From NCBI GenBank assembly GCA_025055455.1, contig JANWXD010000003.1, forward strand, positions 62,001-126,000: DNA of 64,000 nucleotides. The letters are read 5' to 3'. This document shows positions 17,249 through 25,807 of the stretch, piece by piece. Both the position numbers and the translations under genes were made by a program. Origin of the DNA: Bryobacteraceae bacterium. GTDB taxonomy: Bacteria > Acidobacteriota > Terriglobia > Bryobacterales > Bryobacteraceae. The notes beneath the pieces were generated by a model. The model made no database searches and was not told the origin of the DNA. It worked only from the letters and a program-made list of their open reading frames with translations. Numbering within the stretch: position 1 is the first letter of the stretch; each line of letters starts with the position of its first letter.

Positions 17249-18901
17249 ATGTTCGGAGGGGAAACGCTGGCGCGTGAGAATTTGCTACGCGACCTGTCTG
17301 TTTTGGCTGGCTTTTTTCTCCTCGTGTTTGGCCTCCAGTGGGCGGGCGGGGCCTATAGGGCAGACTTCACGGGCCACCCCGACGAGGCGGCGCACTTCGT
17401 CACTGGCCTGATGGTCCGCGACTATATCGCGGCGGGTGCGCCGGCGGCGCCGCGCGCGTACGCAGAGAATTACTACTTCCATTACCCCAAAGTGGCCATC
17501 GGTCACTGGCCGCCGTTCTTCTACGTAGTGCAGGCGGTCTGGATGTTGTTCCTACCGCCATCGCGCTTCACCATCATCCTGTTGATGACCTCGATCGCTG
17601 CGGCATCGGCTTGGTTCCTGTACTCTGAACTCCGCCGTCGGGTTCCGGAGCTGACCGCGTTGTTCACCGGCGCCGTGTTCGTACTGCTCCCGCTCGTGCA
17701 AGCTCACACCGGCATGGTCATGGCCGAGATGCTGGTGGCGCTGCTGGGGCTGCTGGCCTCGATTCGGTTCACTCGTTACTTGGAACGCGGCCGCGGGCGC
17801 GATGCGCTCTTGTTCGGGCTGCTAGCGGCCCTGGCGATCTTGACCAAACCGATCGGCGTGGTCCTCGCTGCGGTTCCGCCAGTGGGCGTCTTGCTGTCGG
17901 GCCGGCTGGATCTACTGAAGCGGTGGTCCTTTTGGGCGCCGGCGGCGATCGTCTTGGGGCTGTGTGCCCCGTGGTATTTCATCGTGGATCGGGCGTTTCA
18001 CGATTCGTGGGTGGATTGGGGTGGTATTGGCATTTACGAGAGTCCGTGGCGCTTGGAATGGAACCAATGGCACGCCCAAGTGGGCAAGGCCTTACTGTTT
18101 GCGGCGGGCCTGGGATTCCTCAGCCTTCTCGTGTCCCTTCTTCGGACGGGCCACGCCCAACCCTGCTGGGCCGTGGCGGCGGGGCTCCTAGGCGGATTCT
18201 TGGCGTTCAGGGCTTTTGTGGGTGCGAGCCACGAGGCCCGGGTGCTCCTGGTCGGAATGCCGGCTTTCCTGATGTTCGTGGCCAACGGGATGGCTGCGGC
18301 GGGCAGTTGGGTGGCGCGCTCGGTTCCCCGCGCGCGGGTGGCCGCCGCGTGTATCGTGGCGCTAGCGACGTCCGCCTTCTTCGTGGAACGCTTCCGCTTG
18401 GTCCGCCGCTCGCCTGAGGGATTTGCCGAAGCGGCGGCCGATCTCATGAGCCGGAAAGAGCTGCGGAACTCGGTGATTCTCGTTTCGAGTTTGCTCTTGG
18501 GCGAGGGCGCACTCATTGCGGAGGTGGCGTTGCGAGACGAACGGCCCGGCCGCATCGTGCTGCGTGCCACCAAGGTGCTGGCGAGCGTTGGGTGGAACGG
18601 GGAGGACTACGACGTGCGTCTCGATAGTCCCGATCAGGTGGCCGCCTTGCTGGAAAGCATCCCTGTGGGTGTCGTGGTTTGGGACCGCGCCCCCGGGCTT
18701 AACGCGATGCAACACCACGACTTTGTCGTTCAAGCGCTGCGGCGGGACCCGGGCCGCTGGGAACCCATCGGCTTTTATCCCCGTCCAGCGGCGGGCTCTC
18801 CGCGCCTGGAGGTCTACCGTCAGGTGGGGCACGAAGGCCGCCAAAGGAAACCCATTCGCCTGGACCTCCGCAACCGCTTGGGCAAGATTTTGGAACGCTG
18901 A
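17249..18901 (+). CDS. GT-C type membrane glycosyltransferase (ArnT/PMT-like)
   Basis: 550 residues with about 11 hydrophobic segments in the first 400 residues. The acidic periplasmic motif GHPDEAAHF in the first loop, followed by HWPPFFYVVQAVW, is the GT39/GT83 pattern of enzymes that take sugars from polyprenyl-phosphate carriers. The periplasmic C-terminal domain (about 410-550) is soluble and unassigned. Acceptor and sugar are unknown; the nearby methyltransferase may modify the same envelope lipid. ATG 17249 is chosen because a perfect TATAAT ends six bases before it; there is no Shine-Dalgarno. Confidence 0.85.
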   Translation: MFGGETLARENLLRDLSVLAGFFLLVFGLQWAGGAYRADFTGHPDEAAHFVTGLMVRDYIAAGAPAAPRAYAENYYFHYPKVAIGHWPPFFYVVQAVWMLFLPPSRFTIILLMTSIAAASAWFLYSELRRRVPELTALFTGAVFVLLPLVQAHTGMVMAEMLVALLGLLASIRFTRYLERGRGRDALLFGLLAALAILTKPIGVVLAAVPPVGVLLSGRLDLLKRWSFWAPAAIVLGLCAPWYFIVDRAFHDSWVDWGGIGIYESPWRLEWNQWHAQVGKALLFAAGLGFLSLLVSLLRTGHAQPCWAVAAGLLGGFLAFRAFVGASHEARVLLVGMPAFLMFVANGMAAAGSWVARSVPRARVAAACIVALATSAFFVERFRLVRRSPEGFAEAAADLMSRKELRNSVILVSSLLLGEGALIAEVALRDERPGRIVLRATKVLASVGWNGEDYDVRLDSPDQVAALLESIPVGVVVWDRAPGLNAMQHHDFVVQALRRDPGRWEPIGFYPRPAAGSPRLEVYRQVGHEGRQRKPIRLDLRNRLGKILER

Positions 18902-18948
18902 GCTTCGAACCCGCGGCGCAAATCAAGCGCCAGAAATTCCCAGCCGCA

Positions 18949-20127
18949 CTACGCCGCGAGGGCCTGCTCCAGATCTCCCAGGATGTCTTCGACTGATTCG
19001 ATGCCCACTGAGAGCCGCACGAGATTGTCGCGGATACCCATCCGCTCCCGTTGCTTGGGAGCGATTTCCCGGTGGGAACTCATGGCCGGATATAAGATCA
19101 TGCTGTGGACGTCCCCGAGCGAGGTGGCGCGGACGATGAGTTTCAGGCGGTCCAGGAAAGCGAAGATTTCTTCGCGTCCAGCTGCGCGGATCTCGAAGCT
19201 GACCATGGCGCCGTAGAGCCCGGGGGGCAACAGGCGGCGCACGACGGCCGCGTCCGGGTGATCCGGGTCGCCAGGGAAGTGCACGCGCTCGACGGCAGGG
19301 TGTTGGGCCAGCCATTGGGCCACCCGGCAGGCATTGGCGCACTGGCGTTCCATACGCAGCGGAAAGGTCTTGATGCCGCGCATGGCCAGGTAGCTTTCGA
19401 AGGGGCCGAGCACGGGCCCGTCGGCCCGGGCCAGGGCGCGCAGCGTCTCATAGTGCGCCGCGTCGGAGACCACGATGCCGCCCAGCACGTCGCCGTGTCC
19501 GGCCAGATATTTGGTCAGGCTGTGCACGACGAGGCTAGCGCCGAGTTCCAGCGGGCGCACCAGCAGGGGCGTGGCGAAGGTGTTGTCCACGATCAACGGG
19601 GCGCCAGCCGCTCGGGCCAACTCTGCCACGCGCCGGAGATCGCCGACACGCAGCAGCGGGTTCGAAATCGTCTCCATGAGCACGCAGCCGGGGCGGGCCG
19701 CCAATCCCCGCTCGACCGCCGCCAGGTCGCAGATGTTCACGAAGGTGACTTCCACGCCGAGTGGTTCGAGAATTTTCGTCAGCAAGGTCACGGTGGCGCC
19801 GTACAAGGCGTCAGCCGCTAGCACCGACTTGCGCCGGTCGGTGAGCGCCGTCAGGACCGCCGCTTGCAGGGCCGCCATGCCGGAGGCGCAGGCCAGCGCC
19901 CCCTGGCCGTTCTCGAGCGACGCCACGAGTTCCTCGAGGGCCGCGAGCGTCGGATTCTCGTACCGGGAGTAGCAATAGCCCGGCTGCTCGCGCGCGAAAA
20001 TGCGATCCAACTCTTCCACGGTTCCCGCAATGTAGCTGGCGGCTGTGTACACGGGAGTGGTCACCGGAATCTGGGCCGGCGGGCGCTTGCGATCGCCGGC
20101 GTGCACCGCTTTGGTGTGAATTTTCAT
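18949..20127 (-). CDS. PLP-dependent trans-sulfuration enzyme (cystathionine gamma-synthase/lyase type)
   Basis: 392 residues, Cys/Met metabolism PLP family. The PLP lysine is in VVHSLTKYLAGHGDVLGG, the phosphate loop in CASGMAALQAAV, and YSRYENPT matches the substrate-tunnel motif. Members do cystathionine gamma-synthase, gamma-lyase or methionine gamma-lyase chemistry; the motifs here do not separate them. Its start overlaps the stop of cysS (ATGA), so cysteine or homocysteine metabolism coupled to Cys-tRNA charging is likely. A second family member, closer to O-acetylhomoserine sulfhydrylase, lies at 55240-56544. Confidence 0.9.
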   Translation of the reverse strand: MKIHTKAVHAGDRKRPPAQIPVTTPVYTAASYIAGTVEELDRIFAREQPGYCYSRYENPTLAALEELVASLENGQGALACASGMAALQAAVLTALTDRRKSVLAADALYGATVTLLTKILEPLGVEVTFVNICDLAAVERGLAARPGCVLMETISNPLLRVGDLRRVAELARAAGAPLIVDNTFATPLLVRPLELGASLVVHSLTKYLAGHGDVLGGIVVSDAAHYETLRALARADGPVLGPFESYLAMRGIKTFPLRMERQCANACRVAQWLAQHPAVERVHFPGDPDHPDAAVVRRLLPPGLYGAMVSFEIRAAGREEIFAFLDRLKLIVRATSLGDVHSMILYPAMSSHREIAPKQRERMGIRDNLVRLSVGIESVEDILGDLEQALAA

Positions 20128-21530
20128 GGCGCTCTCCGCTTCCAGCGCACGCCGTCTTTGGTGTCCTCCAGGACGATGCCTTTTTCGAACAGTTCGGCGC
20201 GGATGCGGTCGGCCCGGGCGTAATCGCGGGCTTGGCGGGCCCGGGTGCGCTCGGCGATCAAACGTTCGATCTCTTCGTCGGGCAGTGCGGCCGCCGGAAC
20301 CGATGGACGGAGCACGTCGAAGACCGCATCGAAACGCCCCAGCAGCTCCAGAGCCGGCGCCGCGTTGCCGGCGCGGAACTCTCTAGCGTCCATGGCCGAG
20401 TTCATCTCCCGCACGTACTCGAACACGGCCGCCAGAGCCTCCGCCGTGTTGAGGTCGTCGTCCAAGCTGGCCGCGAACTTTTGCTCGGCCTCTTGGGTGC
20501 GCTCCAGGATCCGCTCGGCGGTACCCTCGGCGAAGCGTTCGCTTTCCAGCCGCAGACGGAAGTTGCGGAGCCTCTCGATGGCTGTCGCCGCCGCATGCAG
20601 CGCGTCGAACGTGAAGTTGAGAGGCTTACGGTAGGGCACCGACGCCAGCAAATAGCGCACCGCCTCGGGTGCGTAGCCCCGCTCCAGCAGATCGCGCAGG
20701 GTGTAGAAGTTGCCGAGCGATTTCGACATCGTCTGCCCTTCCACGATCAGATGTTCGGAGTGGAGCCAGTAGCGGACAAATGGCTTTCCCGTGGCCGCCT
20801 CCGACTGGGCGATCTCATTTTCATGATGGGGGAAGGTCAGATCGACGCCGCCCGCGTGGATGTCCAGCGTTTCCCCCAGATACTTCATGGCCATGGCCGA
20901 GCACTCGATGTGCCAGCCCGGCCGTCCCGGGCCCAGTTCCGTGTCCCAGTACGGCTCCCCCTCCTTGCGCGCCTTCCACAGCACGAAGTCGCGCGCGTCC
21001 GCCTTGTCGTACTTGTCCGTATCCACCCGGGCCCCGGGTCGGATGCCGCTGAAATCGGTGTGGGAAAGCTTGCCGTAATCGGGGAACTTGGCGATTCGGA
21101 AGTAAATGGAGCCGTCGCTGCGGTAGGTGAAGGATTTCTCGCTGAGCCGGCGAATGAGGGCCACCATGTCGGCAATGTGGTCGGTGGCGCGCACCAGCCG
21201 CTCGGGCCGCTCCAAGCGCAGCGTGGCGGCGTCTTCCAAGAAGGCTTGGGTGAACACCTCGGTGTACTCGCCAATGGATTTGCCCGCGGCGGCCGCTTCC
21301 TGGATGATGCGGTCGTCTACGTCGGTGATGTTCATGACGTGTTCGAGCCGGTAGCCGCGGAGCCGGAGCCAGCGCCGCAGGATGTCCTGGAAGGTGAACG
21401 TGCGCAAGTTGCCGATGTGCACGTAGTTCCAGACAGTGGGCCCGCAGGTGTACATGCGGACCACGTTCGGCTCCAGCGGAACGAACTCCTCGACGCGCTG
21501 CGTCAGCGTATTGTAGAAGCGTAACGGCAT
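20124..21530 (-). CDS. cysS: Cysteinyl-tRNA synthetase
   Basis: 468 residues, normal size. The class I motifs are intact: HIGN at 38-41 after the zinc-binding Cys29 region (YTCGPTVWNYVHIGN) and the KMSKS loop TMSKSLGN near 267. The zinc ligands GWHIECSAMA and HHENE are present. The C-terminal helical anticodon domain ends in GVRWKRR. ATG 21530 has CGGAG upstream and a TAGGAT -10-like hexamer about 28 bases before it. It is the first gene of a two-gene unit with the trans-sulfuration enzyme. Confidence 0.96.
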   Translation of the reverse strand: MPLRFYNTLTQRVEEFVPLEPNVVRMYTCGPTVWNYVHIGNLRTFTFQDILRRWLRLRGYRLEHVMNITDVDDRIIQEAAAAGKSIGEYTEVFTQAFLEDAATLRLERPERLVRATDHIADMVALIRRLSEKSFTYRSDGSIYFRIAKFPDYGKLSHTDFSGIRPGARVDTDKYDKADARDFVLWKARKEGEPYWDTELGPGRPGWHIECSAMAMKYLGETLDIHAGGVDLTFPHHENEIAQSEAATGKPFVRYWLHSEHLIVEGQTMSKSLGNFYTLRDLLERGYAPEAVRYLLASVPYRKPLNFTFDALHAAATAIERLRNFRLRLESERFAEGTAERILERTQEAEQKFAASLDDDLNTAEALAAVFEYVREMNSAMDAREFRAGNAAPALELLGRFDAVFDVLRPSVPAAALPDEEIERLIAERTRARQARDYARADRIRAELFEKGIVLEDTKDGVRWKRRAP

Positions 21531-21725
21531 AGGCCGACTCCGAGCGCTCTGTCTTCAATCCTATCAGGGAAGGCGCAGAGCCCCATTGCGCGCTGGGGCC
21601 GCGGGGGCGCGCGGCGCCTGGAATGGTCCACGCAGGGGCCGTCTCCTGCGGGTCGGCTGCGGGCCGTGGCGACGCTTGGGTCGCTGCCTCGACGGCGCCA
21701 GGCGTAACGGATCGGGCCAGCTCGA

Positions 21726-22475
21726 CTACTTCGCTGTGCCAGCGGGCCGCGGGGCGCGGAACACGCTATCGTCGATTTCCACGTTGTGCTGGATTTGCGT
21801 GACCCGCAGGATGAGTTCGCCTTCCGGGATGTGCTGCTTGATGGTGAAAGGCACCTTGCGCCCTTCGAATTCTTTGTAGTCGGCGAACTCGGTCTGCACC
21901 ATAGTCATGCCTTGGGCCGTGGGCTGCTCCATGTCGGTGCGGAGCAGGAGAAAGGTTTCGGCGTCATAGTAGCGTTGCACGGGCTTTCCTTCCCGCGGCG
22001 TGAGTTCGATCAAATACGCTTCCCGGTCCCCGAGCTTGCGTTTGCCTTTCAGCTCGACTTTGGGGTAGAGCTCCCGCCACTTGAGATCGCCCAGGAAGAC
22101 GGCCTCGCGGCGCGCCACGGCCAGCGCCTCGCCGCTCAGCTCCACATAGCCTTGCATCGGGTTGTCCGCCCAAGCCACCTGCCCGTCGAAGCCTTGCCGC
22201 AGCGTGCCGAATCCCTCCACTTCCACCTGCGACAAGCGTTTGTCCGGCGCCTTGGCCAACAGCTCCACCTTACCGGTGGCGCCCACAGCGGGCAGCTCGA
22301 AGGTGCCCACCATTCGCATGCTGGTCAGGCGCTGGTGGACCTCCCGGCCTCCGCTCGCTTCGAGCGATTTCTCGATGATTTGCTCGGCCGTGAACGGCTC
22401 CTTCTGCTCCGACGTCTGCGCCGCGCCCGTCAGGCCCACCGTGAACCCGAGCACCACTAGCCATGAATGTTTCAT
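21726..22475 (-). CDS. Secreted LolA-like protein of unknown function
   Basis: 249 residues with a signal peptide (MKHSWLVVLGFTVGLTGAAQ). The mature part is mostly beta-strand and follows the outer-membrane lipoprotein-sorting (LolA-like) pattern: a helix AEQIIEKSLEASGG, strands RLTSMRMVGTFELP, GFDGQVAWADNPMQG, and YLIELTPREGKPVQRYYDAETFLLLR. Such proteins are periplasmic and may bind lipids or lipoproteins. It is divergent from tgt, and no other Lol component is near. The ATG has AAAAGGGA upstream. Confidence 0.72.
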   Translation of the reverse strand: MKHSWLVVLGFTVGLTGAAQTSEQKEPFTAEQIIEKSLEASGGREVHQRLTSMRMVGTFELPAVGATGKVELLAKAPDKRLSQVEVEGFGTLRQGFDGQVAWADNPMQGYVELSGEALAVARREAVFLGDLKWRELYPKVELKGKRKLGDREAYLIELTPREGKPVQRYYDAETFLLLRTDMEQPTAQGMTMVQTEFADYKEFEGRKVPFTIKQHIPEGELILRVTQIQHNVEIDDSVFRAPRPAGTAK

Positions 22476-22504
22476 CGCCGCGTCCCTTTTCGTGTGCGCC
22501 TTCG

Positions 22505-22514
22505 ATTCTACAAT
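22505..22514. promoter_or_regulatory. Overlapping divergent -10 elements of tgt and the LolA-like gene
   Basis: ATTCTACAAT contains TACAAT forward (22509-22514), ending six bases before the tgt GTG, and TAGAAT on the minus strand (22510-22505), which gives the LolA-like gene a leader of about 23 nt with a ribosome binding site. The hexamers share two bases. Activity is inferred. Confidence 0.6.
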
Positions 22515-22520
22515 ACGGGA

Positions 22521-23657
22521 GTGTCCGCGTTGGCGTTCGAGATCGTGGCGACGTGTCCGGCAACCCGCGCGCGGGCCGGTCTTCTCCGCACGCCGCACGG
22601 GGTGGTGGAAACGCCGGTCTTCATGCCCGTCGGCACCTACGGATCCGTCAAGGGGCTGACGCCGCGGCATTTGGCCGAAGAGCTTGACGTGCGCCTGCTG
22701 CTGGCCAACACGTACCACCTCCACCTCCGGCCGGGCCACGAGGTCATCCGTCGCCTCGGAGGTCTGCACCGCTTCATGGCTTGGCCGCGCGCCATTCTGA
22801 CGGATTCCGGAGGCTACCAGGTCTTCAGCCTGGACAGCTTTCGCGAGGTCACCGACGAGGGAGTGATCTTCCGCTCGCACTTAAATGGAGACCTGCACCG
22901 CTTCACGCCGGAGTCCGCCGTGGAGGTGCAACTGGCTCTCTCGGGCGACATTATGATGGCGCTGGACGAGTGTCCCCCCTACCCGGTGAGCCACGAAACC
23001 GCACGGCAGTCCATGGAGCGCACCCTCCGCTGGGCCCGGCAGGGCTATGCCTACTACCGTCGGCGTCTGGAAGAACTCGCCAGTGCGACCCCGCCAGCGT
23101 GGTTCCCGATCGTGCAAGGCTCAATGTACGCCGATTTGCGCCGCGAGTGCGCGCGGCGGCTGGTGGAGCTGGACGCGCCCGGCTACGCCGTGGGCGGCTT
23201 ATCCGTAGGAGAGCCGCGGGCGCTCAGCCTCGAGATGGTGGACGTCACCGTGCCGGAACTGCCGGCGGATCGTCCTCGCTATGTCATGGGCGTCGGCTTG
23301 CCGGAGGAACTCGTCGAGTATGTGGCCCGGGGCGTGGACATGATGGACTGCGTGTTGCCCACCCGCAACGCGCGAAACGGCTGTCTGTTCACCTCCGAGG
23401 GGCGCTTGCTCATCAAGCAGGCCCGCTACCGGGACGATCCCGAGCCGCCAGATCCGGTCTGCGGCTGTTACACCTGTCGCCACTTCTCGCGCGCCTACCT
23501 CCGCCACCTCTTCCAGGCCGGCGAAATGCTCTTCGCGACGCTGGCGACCCTGCACAACCTCACCTACTACCTGAACCTCATGCGGAGCTTGAGACGGGCT
23601 ATAATGATGGGGACACTCCCAGAGTACCTGCGAGCAGTCCGGAGCGTGCCAGCGTAG
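22521..23657 (+). CDS. tgt: tRNA-guanine transglycosylase (queuine synthesis)
   Basis: 378 residues from GTG 22521. It exchanges G34 of GUN-anticodon tRNAs for preQ1. The catalytic Asp95 sits in TDSGGYQVFSL, the nucleophile Asp in DMMDCVLPTRNARNG, and the zinc site is CGCYTCRHFSRAYLRHLF. Homology starts at about residue 5 of the chosen start; the longer frame to 22467 adds unrelated residues. TACAAT ends six bases before the GTG and there is no clear Shine-Dalgarno, suggesting a leaderless mRNA. yajC-secD-secF follow on the same strand, the common tgt-sec order. Confidence 0.95.
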   Translation: MSALAFEIVATCPATRARAGLLRTPHGVVETPVFMPVGTYGSVKGLTPRHLAEELDVRLLLANTYHLHLRPGHEVIRRLGGLHRFMAWPRAILTDSGGYQVFSLDSFREVTDEGVIFRSHLNGDLHRFTPESAVEVQLALSGDIMMALDECPPYPVSHETARQSMERTLRWARQGYAYYRRRLEELASATPPAWFPIVQGSMYADLRRECARRLVELDAPGYAVGGLSVGEPRALSLEMVDVTVPELPADRPRYVMGVGLPEELVEYVARGVDMMDCVLPTRNARNGCLFTSEGRLLIKQARYRDDPEPPDPVCGCYTCRHFSRAYLRHLFQAGEMLFATLATLHNLTYYLNLMRSLRRAIMMGTLPEYLRAVRSVPA

Positions 23658-23745
23658 TGTGGCTTGTCCGAGGTGCCCTTCAGCCGGGACGGCAACCGAC
23701 CGAAAGCGGCAGGACTTTGGGGGCCGTTACCAATTGAGGTGAACC

Positions 23746-24051
23746 GTGGTTTGGAGTTTGTTGCTTCAGGGCCAGAGCCCCCCCAACCCGATCCTGGGCT
23801 TTCTACCGATCCTCCTGATCTTCGCGATCTTTTATTTCCTTCTGTTCCTGCCCATGCAACGCCAAAGGAAGCGCCAGCAGAAGATGCTGGCGGAGCTTCA
23901 GGCGGGCAACGTCGTCCTCACTTCCGGCGGAATTATTGGAACCATCGTCTCGCTGGATGACGACATGATCGTGTTGCGGGTCAAGCCCGACAACATCAAG
24001 ATCCAAGTGGCGCGCAACGCCGTGGCGGGCTTGGTCCCGGAGAAGAAATAG
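23746..24051 (+). CDS. yajC: Preprotein translocase subunit YajC
   Basis: 101 residues from GTG 23746 with TTGAGGTGA in front. One membrane helix (about 17-36, ending FLLFLPMQRQRKRQQ) and the conserved cytosolic region VVLTSGGIIGTIVSLDDDMIVLRV identify YajC, an accessory subunit of SecDF. It is 10 bp before secD and 88 bp after tgt. Confidence 0.94.
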   Translation: MVWSLLLQGQSPPNPILGFLPILLIFAIFYFLLFLPMQRQRKRQQKMLAELQAGNVVLTSGGIIGTIVSLDDDMIVLRVKPDNIKIQVARNAVAGLVPEKK

Positions 24052-24061
24052 GAGCGGCGAC

Positions 24062-25678
24062 ATGGCGGGGCAGTTGAAATGGAAAGTCACTCTGATTGCG
24101 CTGGTGACGCTCGGCTGTCTCTACGGCATCCTCGGCGTGCCCAAGTCCGTAGCCGACTTGAAATCAGCCCTAGGCCGCAACATCCGCTTGGGTCTGGATC
24201 TGAAAGGCGGCACCCATCTGATTCTTCAAGTCCAGGTGCAGGACGCCGCCAAAGCCGAGGCCGATCAGACCATCGAGCGGCTGAAGGAGGAATTGCGGCG
24301 GGCGCAGATCGACTACAGCGCGCTGGACCGGAACGACCCGCAGACGATCGAGGAAACGGACTCCATTCAGATCAACGTCCGTGGCATTCCGGTCGAAAAG
24401 TCGACCGACTTTCGCCGGATCGTCAGCGAGCGGTTTGCCCAGTGGATCCTGACGCCGGTGAGCGCCACCGACTACCACCTGCGCATGCGCCCGAGCGACC
24501 TGATTCAGCTCAAGAACGACACCGTCGAACGGGCCATGCGCACTATCGAGCAACGCATCAACGCGCTGGGTCTCACCGAGCCGGTGATCCAGCAGCACGG
24601 CCGCGCCGATGCCGAGTTCGAGATCCTGGTGCAATTGCCGGGCGTGGACGATCCGGCTCGTGTGAAGCAGATCATGCAAACGGCGGCCCTGCTGGAAGTC
24701 TGCGAGGTCAAGGACGGTCCGTTCTCCAGCCCGCAAGAGGCGATGGCCCGGCACGGCGGCGTGCTCCCGCTCAACACCAAGCTGGTGAAGATGGCGCCGG
24801 GCCGAACCGAGGGCGAAGCCTGGTACCTGCTGAACCGCATTCCGGTCATCACGGGCCGCGACCTGCGCAACGCCCGTCCGGGGCGGGACGAGTTCCAAAA
24901 GTGGGAGACTTCCTTCACGCTGACGCCCGACGCCGGGCGCCGCTTCGGCCGGTTCACCGAGGCCAACATCGGCAACCGGCTCGCCGTGGTTTTGGACAAT
25001 CAAATCCGCAGCGTCGCCACCATTCAGTCGCGCATCGAGGACAGCGGGCGGATTACAGGCCTGTCCAACGAGCAAGAAGCCTCGGATCTGGCCCTGGTGC
25101 TGCGGGCGGGCTCGCTGCCGGCGGGCATCGTCTACTTGGAGGAACGCACAGTGGGGCCTTCCTTGGGCGCCGACTCGATCCACCAAGGGCTAGTGGCAGG
25201 CCTTGTCGGCATCATCAGCGTCGTGTTGATCATGCTCGTCTATTACCGCCGTGCGGGCATCAACGCCACGGTGGCTCTCGTGCTGAACGCCATTATCCTG
25301 CTGGCGGCCCTGGCTTACTTCGATGCGGTACTCACGCTGCCCGGCATCGCTGGCATCATTCTGACGATCGGCATGGCCGTTGACAGCAACGTGCTGATTT
25401 TTGAGAGAATCAAGGAGGAGCTCCGGGCTGGCAAAGCCGTGGTGGCGGCTTTGGATACGGGATTCGGCAAGGCCTTTTTGACCATTGTCGACACCCACGT
25501 GACCACAATCGTGGCGTGCGCTTTCCTGTTCATGTTCGGCACCGGTCCCGTGAAAGGGTTCGCTGTCACCTTGACCATCGGCCTGATCGCGAACCTGTTC
25601 ACCGCTATCTTTGTGTCGCGTGTGCTGTTCGACCTGGCTCTGGCGGGTAAGCGGCAGGTGGCCACCCTGAGCATTTGA
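24062..25678 (+). CDS. secD: Protein translocase subunit SecD
   Basis: 538 residues. SecD with SecF uses the proton gradient to pull exported proteins through SecYEG. It has an N-terminal helix, a large periplasmic P1 region (LGLDLKGGTHLILQV at about 43-57, then the head with IEQRINALGLTEPVIQQHG), and six-helix RND core with GMAVDSNVLIFERIKEELR and a C-terminal helix bundle. ATG 24062 follows GGAGCGGCG. secF comes 129 bp downstream, a longer gap than usual. Confidence 0.96.
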   Translation: MAGQLKWKVTLIALVTLGCLYGILGVPKSVADLKSALGRNIRLGLDLKGGTHLILQVQVQDAAKAEADQTIERLKEELRRAQIDYSALDRNDPQTIEETDSIQINVRGIPVEKSTDFRRIVSERFAQWILTPVSATDYHLRMRPSDLIQLKNDTVERAMRTIEQRINALGLTEPVIQQHGRADAEFEILVQLPGVDDPARVKQIMQTAALLEVCEVKDGPFSSPQEAMARHGGVLPLNTKLVKMAPGRTEGEAWYLLNRIPVITGRDLRNARPGRDEFQKWETSFTLTPDAGRRFGRFTEANIGNRLAVVLDNQIRSVATIQSRIEDSGRITGLSNEQEASDLALVLRAGSLPAGIVYLEERTVGPSLGADSIHQGLVAGLVGIISVVLIMLVYYRRAGINATVALVLNAIILLAALAYFDAVLTLPGIAGIILTIGMAVDSNVLIFERIKEELRAGKAVVAALDTGFGKAFLTIVDTHVTTIVACAFLFMFGTGPVKGFAVTLTIGLIANLFTAIFVSRVLFDLALAGKRQVATLSI

Positions 25679-25807
25679 CAGGAGCCTCAGTCTGGCGCAA
25701 GGGGGCTGGACGGGAGGCGGGGTTTGTGATAGATCTGAGACGACGCGAGGGAACCAAACCAGGCGTGCCGGTGTCTAAGCGAGTCGAGCGCCGGCCCAGC
25801 AAGCGGC
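25679..25807. other. 129 bp gap between secD and secF
   Basis: It holds no recognisable gene, hairpin terminator or tRNA. GGAGCCTCAG directly follows secD and the region just before secF has no strong ribosome binding site (AGCAAGCGGC). It may contain a secF-specific promoter, though no -10 hexamer stands out. Confidence 0.4.

Noticed and set aside
20232-21524. 430-codon plus-strand frame over cysS
   Set aside because: Antisense shadow of an intact Cys-tRNA synthetase; composition is His/Arg/Gly-rich without motifs.
25679-25807. tRNA or small gene in the secD-secF gap
   Set aside because: No cloverleaf, start codon with ribosome binding site or terminator could be found.
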